Below, piece after piece: positions 52,559 through 61,441 of a stretch of DNA of 64,000 nucleotides (position 1 is its first letter; each line of letters opens with the position of its first letter). The DNA is taken from the NCBI GenBank assembly GCA_021604405.1, contig BQJA01000003.1, positions 31,654-95,653 on the forward strand, in the 5' to 3' direction. The DNA comes from Nitrosomonas sp. (GTDB lineage Bacteria; Pseudomonadota; Gammaproteobacteria; Burkholderiales; Nitrosomonadaceae). The position numbers and the translations under genes were made by a program. The notes below the pieces were generated by a model, which searched no databases, was not told the origin of the DNA, and was given only the letters and a program-made list of their open reading frames with translations.

Positions 52559-53857
52559 ATGTCACAAGCCAATACCCACGAACAGTTTATGCTTGAACTT
52601 ATCAATGCCGAACGCGCCAAAGTCGGGGCGCAACCACTCGCTTTCGATAGCGATCTAAACGAATCGGCCGAGAACCACAGTTCCTGGATGATAGCAACTG
52701 ACACCTTTTCACATACTGGTGCAAACGGATCCAGCCCTGGCGACCGCATGAGTGCAGCAGGCTATAATTTCACCGGCTCCTGGGCCTGGGCTGAAAACAT
52801 CGCCTGGATGAGTACCCGGACGCCTGATGGGCTGCAGGATGAAGTGCAGCAATTACACACCATGCTTATGAATTCTGCAGGCCACCGCGCCAACTTGTTG
52901 AATGACACTTTCCGGGAAATAGGCGTTGGTTTTGAAGTCGGTCAATTTGACCGCTTTGAAGGCGCATTTGTCACACAGAATTTTGCCCGCACCGCAACGG
53001 ATTCATTCTTGACCGGCGTGGCCTTCGACGATCAAGACGGCGACAATCGTTATGATATTGGCGAAGGGATCGATAGCTTTGCGGTTATGGTTAAAAATAA
53101 CCTGACTGGCGCGGTTGAAACTACAACCACGAATTCGGCTGGCGGCTATGCACTGGAACTTGCCAACGGCAACTACACGGTAAGTTTCTCTGCCAATGGT
53201 TTTGCCACCACAAGCTTTCAAACCCGTATTGACGACAAGAACGTCAAGCTGGATCTTATCGACCCGGCGACCAGTGACGATGCGCCAACACCTCCTCCCC
53301 AACCTGCGCCGGAACCAATCCCAGAACCGGAACCAATTCCTGAACCCGCACCGGAACCGGAATTAAACATAATTACCGGCACTATGGCGTCAGAGACCCT
53401 GCTTGGCACTTCTGATGACGATAAGATTCTCGGTATTGGCGGCCGGGACAGATTGTACGGTAACGACGGAAATGACCACATTGACGGGGGTTCTGGCAAC
53501 GATTTACTTTGGGGCGGCACGGGTGCGGACGTTTTAACCGGCGGATCAGGCCGCGATCTTTTCGTATTTAATACGCCGTTTATTAATGCCGTAGACGAAA
53601 TCACCGATTTTTCTTCCGCTGAGGACTTTATCATCTTAGAAAACGCCATATTTTCCGGCCTGCAAAGGGGCAGACTGAATAATTCGGCATTTCATACCGG
53701 AACGGAAGCACACGATAGTACCGACCGGATAATCTACGATGATCAAACTGGCGCCCTATATTTCGACACCGACGCAATGGGTGGCGCGGTTGCTCAGCAA
53801 TTCGCCCAACTGACAGCCGGCCTTTCGCTGCAAAACTCAGATTTTTACATCATTTGA
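52559..53857 (+). CDS. Secreted CAP/SCP-domain protein with SdrD-B-like domain, Pro-Glu linker and C-terminal RTX repeats
   Basis: LELINAERAKVGAQPLAFDSDLNESAENHSSWM, HTGANGSSPGDRM, GHRANLLNDTFREIGVGF; RTX GGRDRLYGNDGNDHIDGGSGNDLLWGGTGADVLTGGSGRD; T1SS-like end DFYII. Confidence 0.88.
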   Translation: MSQANTHEQFMLELINAERAKVGAQPLAFDSDLNESAENHSSWMIATDTFSHTGANGSSPGDRMSAAGYNFTGSWAWAENIAWMSTRTPDGLQDEVQQLHTMLMNSAGHRANLLNDTFREIGVGFEVGQFDRFEGAFVTQNFARTATDSFLTGVAFDDQDGDNRYDIGEGIDSFAVMVKNNLTGAVETTTTNSAGGYALELANGNYTVSFSANGFATTSFQTRIDDKNVKLDLIDPATSDDAPTPPPQPAPEPIPEPEPIPEPAPEPELNIITGTMASETLLGTSDDDKILGIGGRDRLYGNDGNDHIDGGSGNDLLWGGTGADVLTGGSGRDLFVFNTPFINAVDEITDFSSAEDFIILENAIFSGLQRGRLNNSAFHTGTEAHDSTDRIIYDDQTGALYFDTDAMGGAVAQQFAQLTAGLSLQNSDFYII

Positions 53858-54133
53858 CCTTATTGAGTGGCGATTGAAACATATCGTCTTCAACCGCCGC
53901 CGTTAATCTCAATCAAGAAACAGGCAAGCTATACATCCATAGAACTGCTGAACGGTAATAATCCGACACATATAGAAACAATTCACAATTTCAAAAAAAG
54001 CTAAAGTTTTCCCTTATTTTTATCGTAACAAGTTGAATATCTAAGGTGAGATAATCAACGTACGTTGTTAACAAACCAGCCGGGCCTTAAACTGGGCAAA
54101 GCTGATCATCAAATCATTATTTATAAGAAAACA

Positions 54134-54715
54134 ATGATGCAGACAAAAAAAACACTCCTATCTTCAGTATTGTCAACACTTTTTTTATTAGGGAGCATCA
54201 ATTCAGCTTCCGCCGAAAGCGTTGCCGTTAAAGGTGGCTTGATTTTTATTGCCGATGGCGGGCTTATTGCAAAAAACCTGCCAGACGGACAGGTTAATCA
54301 GTGTGTAGCCGACCAATTGTCAGCACTCGAAGGGGCGCCAGTATCCGCATTATTGCAGACAGCGACTGATGTTACGATTGACGATGGTTTTGCGGTTGTG
54401 ACCGTTAAGACCCAAAGCGACAGCGATGGTAACTTACTTGATGACCCTATCACGGATGCCGTCGCTATCGATGTGTCAAGTTGTTTGACTACGGTTGAAG
54501 AAGTGGCTGTACAGGAATGCATTGCTACGGTTGACCTAGACCAGGGTTTACTGATCATCCCTTGCGTTGAAATTGGCGGTAAGGTCAATAAAGTCCATAT
54601 GGAGCGCCGTGGAAATTCATCAAACTGGGAAGTCTCTTTTTTCGAGGGCAATCCTGTTTTAGATAATATTGAGCTTGATGAAGATGAAGACACCGATGAT
54701 GGTGATGACAACTAG
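54134..54715 (+). CDS. Secreted protein of unknown function with acidic C-terminal tail (start at MMQTKKT)
   Basis: Signal peptide MMQTKKTLLSSVLSTLFLLGSINSASA; tail LDEDEDTDDGDDN. Confidence 0.7.
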   Translation: MMQTKKTLLSSVLSTLFLLGSINSASAESVAVKGGLIFIADGGLIAKNLPDGQVNQCVADQLSALEGAPVSALLQTATDVTIDDGFAVVTVKTQSDSDGNLLDDPITDAVAIDVSSCLTTVEEVAVQECIATVDLDQGLLIIPCVEIGGKVNKVHMERRGNSSNWEVSFFEGNPVLDNIELDEDEDTDDGDDN

Positions 54716-55421
54716 TTAAAATTTTCGGCAGTCATTTTTAAGGATGCGTAACGAAAAGTTGCGTACCCGATTCGCGAACACGCTCCTCCTGCAGTCTTCC
54801 TCTGTACGCGCCGAAGTGCGCCTGCTATAAGCATCCGGCATCAGTAGCCAGGTGTGGAAACCCCAGCGAAAAATATTCGTCCATAACACACTGTTGGCAT
54901 TCAATGACAAAAATATTCAATCGTCATGGCAAAAAAAGATTTGAAGTGCAAATGTAAGCACATAGCTTGCATAAACGCGTTACAAACCAACAGACCCCAG
55001 AATTGCACAAAAAGTATAAAATCTATAAGGCGCTATCAACAAATCGTTAATGACAGCATTACAGTTGATTATCCCGATCATGACGAAATTGTCATTTTCT
55101 TAAGCCCATCGCAAAATGTCTTCATATCACGACAAAAATAACAGCTATAAAACATTGCATTAAAAAATAGCTGTCACATTCTAACCAAGAAAAACGACAA
55201 AATCGGCACATTTGCACATGGATCAAGAAATGCAATTCCTTGTTTCAAGATAAAAATTTTTTCTGGCATAAATCATGCTCATGTTAAATCGTTTAATAAT
55301 ATAACTATACCCCGTGGTATTGTTATACTGTAGATCAACATATCGGGACAGTTTACACCAGTACTTTTCTTTAGCAAAAACTGCGCAATACAGGCTGACA
55401 TGTTCAATTTAAATATGATAG

Positions 55422-55889
55422 ATGATGCATAACACTGTAGCGCCTTTATTAAAGACAATCCAAACACGATCCGTAAACATGCTGGACTACGATTGGCTCT
55501 ACGAACTTCATCGGGACGTCTACATAGATGTGATAACGCGGCAGTTTGGTGACTGGGATGAAAAAGAACAAATGAATTTTTTTCAGGATGTCTGGAAATC
55601 ACACAACATCACTGTCATCACCATTAACAAAGAGCCCGTCGGAATGTTCCAACTATATCAGCGCAGCGACCACCTCTGGCTTGCGGAAATTCAAATAGCA
55701 ACCAAGTATCAGAATAATGGTATCGGAACCAAAGTGATTGCTGATTTGATGAATAAAGCTCGCAAACTTGGGTTGCCGCTCCGCCTGCGGGTCCTGCATA
55801 AAAACCACCGCGCACAAAGCCTCTACCAAAGACTCGGGTTTCGTCATACAAAAGGCACCCCGCACCACTATGTCATGGAAAGTGCCTGA
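55422..55889 (+). CDS. GNAT-family N-acetyltransferase
   Basis: WLAEIQIATKYQNNGIGTKVIADLMNKARKLGLPLRLRVLHKNHRAQSLYQRLGFRH. Confidence 0.88.
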   Translation: MMHNTVAPLLKTIQTRSVNMLDYDWLYELHRDVYIDVITRQFGDWDEKEQMNFFQDVWKSHNITVITINKEPVGMFQLYQRSDHLWLAEIQIATKYQNNGIGTKVIADLMNKARKLGLPLRLRVLHKNHRAQSLYQRLGFRHTKGTPHHYVMESA

Positions 55890-55892
55890 ATC

Positions 55893-56441
55893 TCATTCAC
55901 CAACGCGCCATGGTGCAATGTTGATTTCAGTGATTAGTCGATGTTCCGTAACGTGTAATTTATTAAAGTCTGCTTGCTCACCAGCGCTAATCAGGTGCAT
56001 TCCTGACGCCACATGGATCTCAACCTGTCCTTCTTCGACCGCAATATTGCCGCTGCCATCTTTAAGCATACTGACGCGAAAACGCGTACCAATGTCCCTG
56101 ATCAATGCATCACCCACTTTGACTTCCAGCTCATTTAAAGCATCCTCGTCAGTTTCAAAATAGGCATTCCCTTTTAATAGCTCTATCTTTACCGGTTCGT
56201 TATCTGCCACTGAGACAGCGCTATTCATGTCCAGGAAAATTTCAATATGGGGAGTTGCCGCAATTGACTGGTACTGCTCGGCGTTGGTTTGATAAAACCG
56301 CGTTGTCTGCGGCTTGGAAATATACCAAGACAACAGACCAAAAAAAACACCAATGCTAATGATGGCGCAGTGCATAAAAAAACGACGCCAACTGAATACA
56401 AAAGTATGGGGTAATTTGGTTGGGGGTTTTGATTTCTGCAT
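55893..56441 (-). CDS. FecR-domain membrane protein
   Basis: Single TM then FLDMNSAVSVADNEPVKIELLKGNAYFE, VGDALIRDIGTRFRVSMLKDGSGNIAVEEGQVEIH, ISAGEQADF. Confidence 0.82.
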   Translation of the reverse strand: MQKSKPPTKLPHTFVFSWRRFFMHCAIISIGVFFGLLSWYISKPQTTRFYQTNAEQYQSIAATPHIEIFLDMNSAVSVADNEPVKIELLKGNAYFETDEDALNELEVKVGDALIRDIGTRFRVSMLKDGSGNIAVEEGQVEIHVASGMHLISAGEQADFNKLHVTEHRLITEINIAPWRVGE

Positions 56442-56539
56442 TGCTCGTCAGTATATAAAAAAATTGAGGTCTGAGAACCGCGCCTAAATTTGTTCAGTAT
56501 TGCCAGAATAAACGCGTTAGTCAACGCCAGGCCTGAATT

Positions 56540-58213
56540 TCATCCTCCACCCGAATCGGATAATTTTTCCTCCTGATTGCGTGCCGCCAAATGTTTCTCG
56601 ACATCCTCTTTACTAAAGCCAATTTCAGATGCGACACGGTCAGCATGACTTACTTTGGAAACACCTGCTACCATCCGGTGCGTTGGACCTTGCGGCAAGA
56701 ATTCAACCTGCAAATAGCGACCGATATGGTCACGTTGCAATCGTTCACATAACTCATGGTTATGGGTAACTAATAATGTACTGACGCCAAGTTGGTGAAA
56801 CCCTTTGAGTATATACTCGGAAAGTGTCATTTTCTCTTCGAACGTCGTGCCCTCTGAAAGTTCATCCAACACCACCAGGCTGCGGGGCGTAGCATTGAAA
56901 AAAATTTCGCGGGTGCGTTTCAACTCATGACCGAAGCGTCCGACACCCGCTTCCAGTTGGCCTGGTTCCGGCACCTGATAGTACAGATGCTCGACAGGAA
57001 CCAGCTGCGCTTTTACCGCAGGAACGTAGCAACCGATCTGACCCAGCAACTGGATTTGCGCCACAGTTTTACAATAGGCAGTTTTGCCGCCACTGTTAGG
57101 CCCCGTAATAATCAGTATACGGCCGTCCACATCAAGTGTGATGTTATTGGGCACGAAATCCAAGTTATCTTTGACAAGCAAGGGGTTTTTCGCTTCTGTA
57201 GCGGTGAGCAGGTGATGCTTTTGCTCGACAATCTCTGGCAATGTCAGCGGAGTTCTTATTGACTGCGCATAACGTCGAATAGATAACAATTCATCAATCA
57301 TACCCAACGCATCCATGGCTTGCGCCAATTCGGGGCTTTGTCTAAATTGCTTACGCAGCGGGTAAATAATAGCGTCTCGATCAGAAACACCGATAGCATG
57401 CAGAATCACAGGAAAAACTGGCACAGTCAATGCAAGAATACCGTAACCAATATAAGACGCCCCCAGCTCGGGCAACATGGTCTGAAAAAAATAAAGAATA
57501 ACGCCTACCGCTGCCATGAAGAAAAATATCGGAAGAAACTTAAACATGGAAGGTTGAAAACGGGGCAGCGGCAATCCTCCTTTTTTTTCTTCTTGTGTTT
57601 TAAACTTTCCATTTACGTGGTAGACAGGCCCATGCATCAACTTATAAATACGGGATTGACTGAATTTCCGAATAGTATCAAGCAATTCACCCAGATACGA
57701 AGTTCTCGGCTGTGGTAGCGCATTTGCCGCTTCAACCATTTCCACGACAAACTCAGTACCGTCTTGGAATTGACGATATCCGCAACCATTAAACTCAAGA
57801 TTTCTATTTTTTGGTTCATCGTCATTAGAAAACCCGCCGCTAAATTCCCCGTACAATAAATGGTAGAGAAATTTTTCACTTGCCGCCAAACTTGCAACAT
57901 ATCGCTGCAAATCACCATACAACTCAGGGTCCGATTCAAGTTCTCGCAGACTTGTTTGCTTATTGCGCAGCACTTGCGCATCCGTAATGGGACGCGCCAG
58001 TGAGCGAAAAAGCGTTAAATGGCCAATCTGAGTTTTAGTGCAATCAATGGAATCGAATAATGCGTCGGCCTCGATTGCATCGAATGTTTTAGGATCAATC
58101 ACCCCATAGTCAGCGTCTGATAAGCGTATTTTCTGAATACTCGCGGGTTGATTATTACTGGACAACAGATAAGGAATGCGCCATATTGCGCCGGTCTTGA
58201 CAGATTCACTCAT
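56540..58213 (-). CDS. MutS-like ATPase with predicted transmembrane segments
   Basis: ITGPNSGGKTAYCKTVAQI, SLVVLDELSEGTTFEEK; hydrophobic FKFLPIFFFMAAVGVILYFF and SYIGYGILALTVPVFPVILHAIG. Confidence 0.85.
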   Translation of the reverse strand: MSESVKTGAIWRIPYLLSSNNQPASIQKIRLSDADYGVIDPKTFDAIEADALFDSIDCTKTQIGHLTLFRSLARPITDAQVLRNKQTSLRELESDPELYGDLQRYVASLAASEKFLYHLLYGEFSGGFSNDDEPKNRNLEFNGCGYRQFQDGTEFVVEMVEAANALPQPRTSYLGELLDTIRKFSQSRIYKLMHGPVYHVNGKFKTQEEKKGGLPLPRFQPSMFKFLPIFFFMAAVGVILYFFQTMLPELGASYIGYGILALTVPVFPVILHAIGVSDRDAIIYPLRKQFRQSPELAQAMDALGMIDELLSIRRYAQSIRTPLTLPEIVEQKHHLLTATEAKNPLLVKDNLDFVPNNITLDVDGRILIITGPNSGGKTAYCKTVAQIQLLGQIGCYVPAVKAQLVPVEHLYYQVPEPGQLEAGVGRFGHELKRTREIFFNATPRSLVVLDELSEGTTFEEKMTLSEYILKGFHQLGVSTLLVTHNHELCERLQRDHIGRYLQVEFLPQGPTHRMVAGVSKVSHADRVASEIGFSKEDVEKHLAARNQEEKLSDSGGG

Positions 58214-58389
58214 GGGCTCTCTCTTTTATGATTCAATGGAACTTATGATCTAACCAACCCACTCTAATTCTGGAGCGTACCAACATGGATTCATCATTGA
58301 AGGTGAAAATTCTGAAGTATAAAATAAAATAAAAACTAATATTTAAGGACATTCGACTGCACTGAATTCTATAAATTCCAGCACGTCTT

Positions 58390-59574
58390 TTGCTACGACA
58401 GCAATTTCTACTTTTTATCATGCTAAAAATAAAAAAAATATCGCGTACTGCCATGATTGCCAGCGTCATAATTGCACTGGTTCTAGTCACTTGGTATTTA
58501 ACCCGCTCTGAACCTGTTGAAGCTGAACTGGCGTCAATTTCACATGGCCTGGTTGAGGCGACCGTGGTCAATACGCGTGCAGGCACCATCAAAGCATGCC
58601 GCCGATCCAATCTTGCGCCCGCCACAGGCGGACAAATTGTTAAACTCTGGGTCAAAGAAGGCGACCGCGTGAGTCAAGACCAGGTACTCCTGGAATTATG
58701 GGACGCCGACCTCGTTGCCCAGCGGAAACTGGCGCAACGGCAACTTGCCATGGCGAAAGAACACCGCCGCGAAGCATGTATTTTAGCCGAAAATGCACGC
58801 CGTGAATCGCTTCGCACGCAACAACTTGTTGACAAAGGTTTTATCAGCTCGCAACGCGCCGAAGATGATGAGGCCAATGCACGTGCACGTCAGGCAAGTT
58901 GTGATGCCGCCGCTGCTGACATCAAGCGCGCCCAGGCGCAAATCCTGGTGGTCGATGCTCAACTGGCACGCGCAAAACTGCATGCGCCATTTCCTGGCGT
59001 TGTTGCGCGTATTACGGGAGAATTGGGTGAATTTACCACACCCTCGCCACCGGGCGTACCCACACCGCCGGCAATTGATTTAATTGACGACTCGTGCCTG
59101 TATGTCAGCGCGCCAATGGATGAGGTGGATGCCCCTAAAATTAAAATCAGCCAATCCGCACGCATTACCCTGGATGCCATGCCTGGTAAAATATTCGCTG
59201 GCAAAGTGCGGCGGATTGCACCGTATGTCACTGAGATAGAAAAACAGGCACGAACCGTTGATATCGAAGTGGATTTTTTGCAACCGCCCACCGATACTTT
59301 GCTGGTCGGCTACAGTGCTGACGTTGAAGCAATCATTGAACAGCGTGACAATGTTCTGCGCATACCGACCCAGGCTATACGGCAAAACAACAAGGTGTTA
59401 GTCGTCGGCAAAGACAGTAAACTGGAAGAACGGTTTATAAAAACTGGTCTAGCTAACTGGAGCTATACCGAAATTATCAGCGGATTGGAAATGGGTGACC
59501 TCGTATTATTGTCATTTGATCAGGACGAAGTTGAGGTCGGTGTTCCCGTCCAGCAAAAATCGCCTCAGCCATGA
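58390..59574 (+). CDS. HlyD/MacA-type periplasmic adaptor (RND-family MFP subunit)
   Basis: RSNLAPATGGQIVKLWVKEGDRVSQDQVLLELWDADL, LHAPFPGVVARITGELGEF. Confidence 0.9.
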   Translation: MLRQQFLLFIMLKIKKISRTAMIASVIIALVLVTWYLTRSEPVEAELASISHGLVEATVVNTRAGTIKACRRSNLAPATGGQIVKLWVKEGDRVSQDQVLLELWDADLVAQRKLAQRQLAMAKEHRREACILAENARRESLRTQQLVDKGFISSQRAEDDEANARARQASCDAAAADIKRAQAQILVVDAQLARAKLHAPFPGVVARITGELGEFTTPSPPGVPTPPAIDLIDDSCLYVSAPMDEVDAPKIKISQSARITLDAMPGKIFAGKVRRIAPYVTEIEKQARTVDIEVDFLQPPTDTLLVGYSADVEAIIEQRDNVLRIPTQAIRQNNKVLVVGKDSKLEERFIKTGLANWSYTEIISGLEMGDLVLLSFDQDEVEVGVPVQQKSPQP

Positions 59575-60242
59575 TCGATCTTACTGAAATAACGCGTATC
59601 TTTAAAATGGGCGATCAATCCGTTTATGCTTTGCACGAAATCAACCTGAACATCGCAACCGGGGAATACGTTTCGATTATGGGACCGTCCGGCTCCGGAA
59701 AATCAACCTTATTGAATATTATCGGACTACTCGACCGTCCAGACAGTGGGCGCTATGCGCTTGATGGAAAAAATGTCACCGATTTAACAGAAACCGAGCA
59801 GGCGCAAACACGGCGCGATAAAATCGGATTTGTATTTCAATCGTTCCACCTTGTGCCAAGGTTAACGGCCGCAGAAAATATTGAAATGCCACTGATCCTT
59901 GGTGAAATTCCGCCTGACGAACGTAAATCGCGTGTTGCCGATGCTTTGCAAGCATTCGATCTGCAAAGCCGGGCTCAGCATCGGCCGGCCGAGTTATCCG
60001 GCGGCCAGCGTCAACGTGTGGCGATTGCACGGGCCACGATATTACGGCCCAAGGCTATTCTTGCAGATGAACCCACTGGCAATCTTGATCATTCTATTGG
60101 TGCTGAAGTCATGACGCTACTGGAAAAACTCTGTCAGGAAGGAACAACGCTTATCGTCGTCACGCATGACCGAGAACTGAGCGCCCGTGCAAAACGTCAT
60201 ATTGGCATGCGCGATGGAAAAATCGTAACGGATTCGTCATGA
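59571..60242 (+). CDS. MacB/LolD-type ABC transporter ATPase
   Basis: MGPSGSGKSTLLNIIGLLDRPDSG, ELSGGQRQRVAIARA, ILADEPTGNLD. Confidence 0.95.
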   Translation: MIDLTEITRIFKMGDQSVYALHEINLNIATGEYVSIMGPSGSGKSTLLNIIGLLDRPDSGRYALDGKNVTDLTETEQAQTRRDKIGFVFQSFHLVPRLTAAENIEMPLILGEIPPDERKSRVADALQAFDLQSRAQHRPAELSGGQRQRVAIARATILRPKAILADEPTGNLDHSIGAEVMTLLEKLCQEGTTLIVVTHDRELSARAKRHIGMRDGKIVTDSS

Positions 60243-61441
60243 CGCTGAATGATACGTTGTTAATTTCATTAAGAGCGGTTACCAGCTACCGCGTTCGTTC
60301 CCTGCTCATCATCCTGGCAATGGCGCTTGGCGTCGCCGCAGTTGTCATGCTGACCGCCTTGGGTGATGGCGCGCGGCGGTATGTCGTCAATCAATTTTCT
60401 TCTATCGGCACGAATTTAATTGCGGTTATGCCGGGTCGCGCAGAAACTTCAGGCGCATTCCTGGGCGCTACAATGGGACGGACACCACGCGATCTGACAC
60501 TAAAAGATGCGCAATTAATCGGTCGATTACCGCAAGTCAGGCGTTATGCACCACTGAATGTTGGCGTTGCAGAACTGAGCGCAGCGAAACGACTGCGGGA
60601 TGTAACCGTACTCGGCAGCACGGCGGACCTAATTCCTATCCGGCACATGAATCTTGCTCAGGGCAGTTTTCTTGCGCACGATTCTGAACATAGCGCACAA
60701 ATCGTCCTTGGTGCCAAACTGGCAGAGGAGTTTTTCCCCACCAGCAACGCAATCGGTCAACGTATCAGACTCGACGAAAATCGCTTTCTGGTAACAGGGG
60801 TTCTTGCTCTCCAGGGGGAAACAATGGGCTATAATACGGATGAAATCGTCATTATCCCGATTGATTACGCCCAGTCATTATTTAATACGACCTCGCTGTT
60901 TCGCATCCTGGTTGAAGCCAGAAGCCACAGCGATATCCCGTCCGCCAAGGAAGCTATTCACGACACATTGAAAAAAAGCCATGATGGTGAAGAAGATGTT
61001 ACGATCATCACACAAGATGCGGTACTGGATACTTTCGATCGAATTTTACATGCGCTAACGCTTGCAGTAGCAGGAATTGCCGCTATCAGCCTGGCAGTCG
61101 CCGGCATATTAATCATGAATGTTATGCTGGTCGCAATCAGTCAACGAACGCCAGAAATCGGCTTATTAAAAGCGATCGGCGCCGACGCCGCTGATATTCG
61201 TCATCTGTTTTTTGCTGAAGCGCTCTGGTTGTCGCTGGCAGGGACGATCATTGGTTTTTTATTCGGTCAATTTGGCAGCCTGCTATTACGTCTTGCCTAC
61301 CCTCAACTCCCCGCCTGGGCACCTGCCTGGGCAATTATAGCTGGCGTCATTGTCGCTTTGATAACCGGTATTCTCGCCAGCCTGTTGCCATCAAGCCGTG
61401 CAGCACGGCTTGATCCGGTACAAGCCCTCAGCAAAAAATGA
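60239..61441 (+). CDS. MacB/FtsX-type ABC transporter permease (first)
   Basis: RSLLIILAMALGVAAVVMLTALGDGARRYVVNQFSSIGTNLIAVMPG; RTPEIGLLKAIGA. Confidence 0.93.
   Translation: MTLNDTLLISLRAVTSYRVRSLLIILAMALGVAAVVMLTALGDGARRYVVNQFSSIGTNLIAVMPGRAETSGAFLGATMGRTPRDLTLKDAQLIGRLPQVRRYAPLNVGVAELSAAKRLRDVTVLGSTADLIPIRHMNLAQGSFLAHDSEHSAQIVLGAKLAEEFFPTSNAIGQRIRLDENRFLVTGVLALQGETMGYNTDEIVIIPIDYAQSLFNTTSLFRILVEARSHSDIPSAKEAIHDTLKKSHDGEEDVTIITQDAVLDTFDRILHALTLAVAGIAAISLAVAGILIMNVMLVAISQRTPEIGLLKAIGADAADIRHLFFAEALWLSLAGTIIGFLFGQFGSLLLRLAYPQLPAWAPAWAIIAGVIVALITGILASLLPSSRAARLDPVQALSKK

Noticed and set aside
53218-53649. 143-aa minus ORF opposite the CAP-RTX gene
   Set aside because: GSGSGIGSGSG composition is just the complement of the Pro-Glu linker repeats.
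54298-54711. 137-aa minus ORF opposite the acidic-tail protein
   Set aside because: SSPSSVSSSSSSS is the complement of the Asp/Glu codons; spurious.
54926-55141. 71-aa Cys/Lys-rich ORF
   Set aside because: No ribosome-binding site and no recognisable family; too weak to call.
55264-55279. Sigma54-like TGGCAT-N6-ATGC upstream of the GNAT gene
   Set aside because: One mismatch in each box and no activator site seen; expected by chance in 64 kb.
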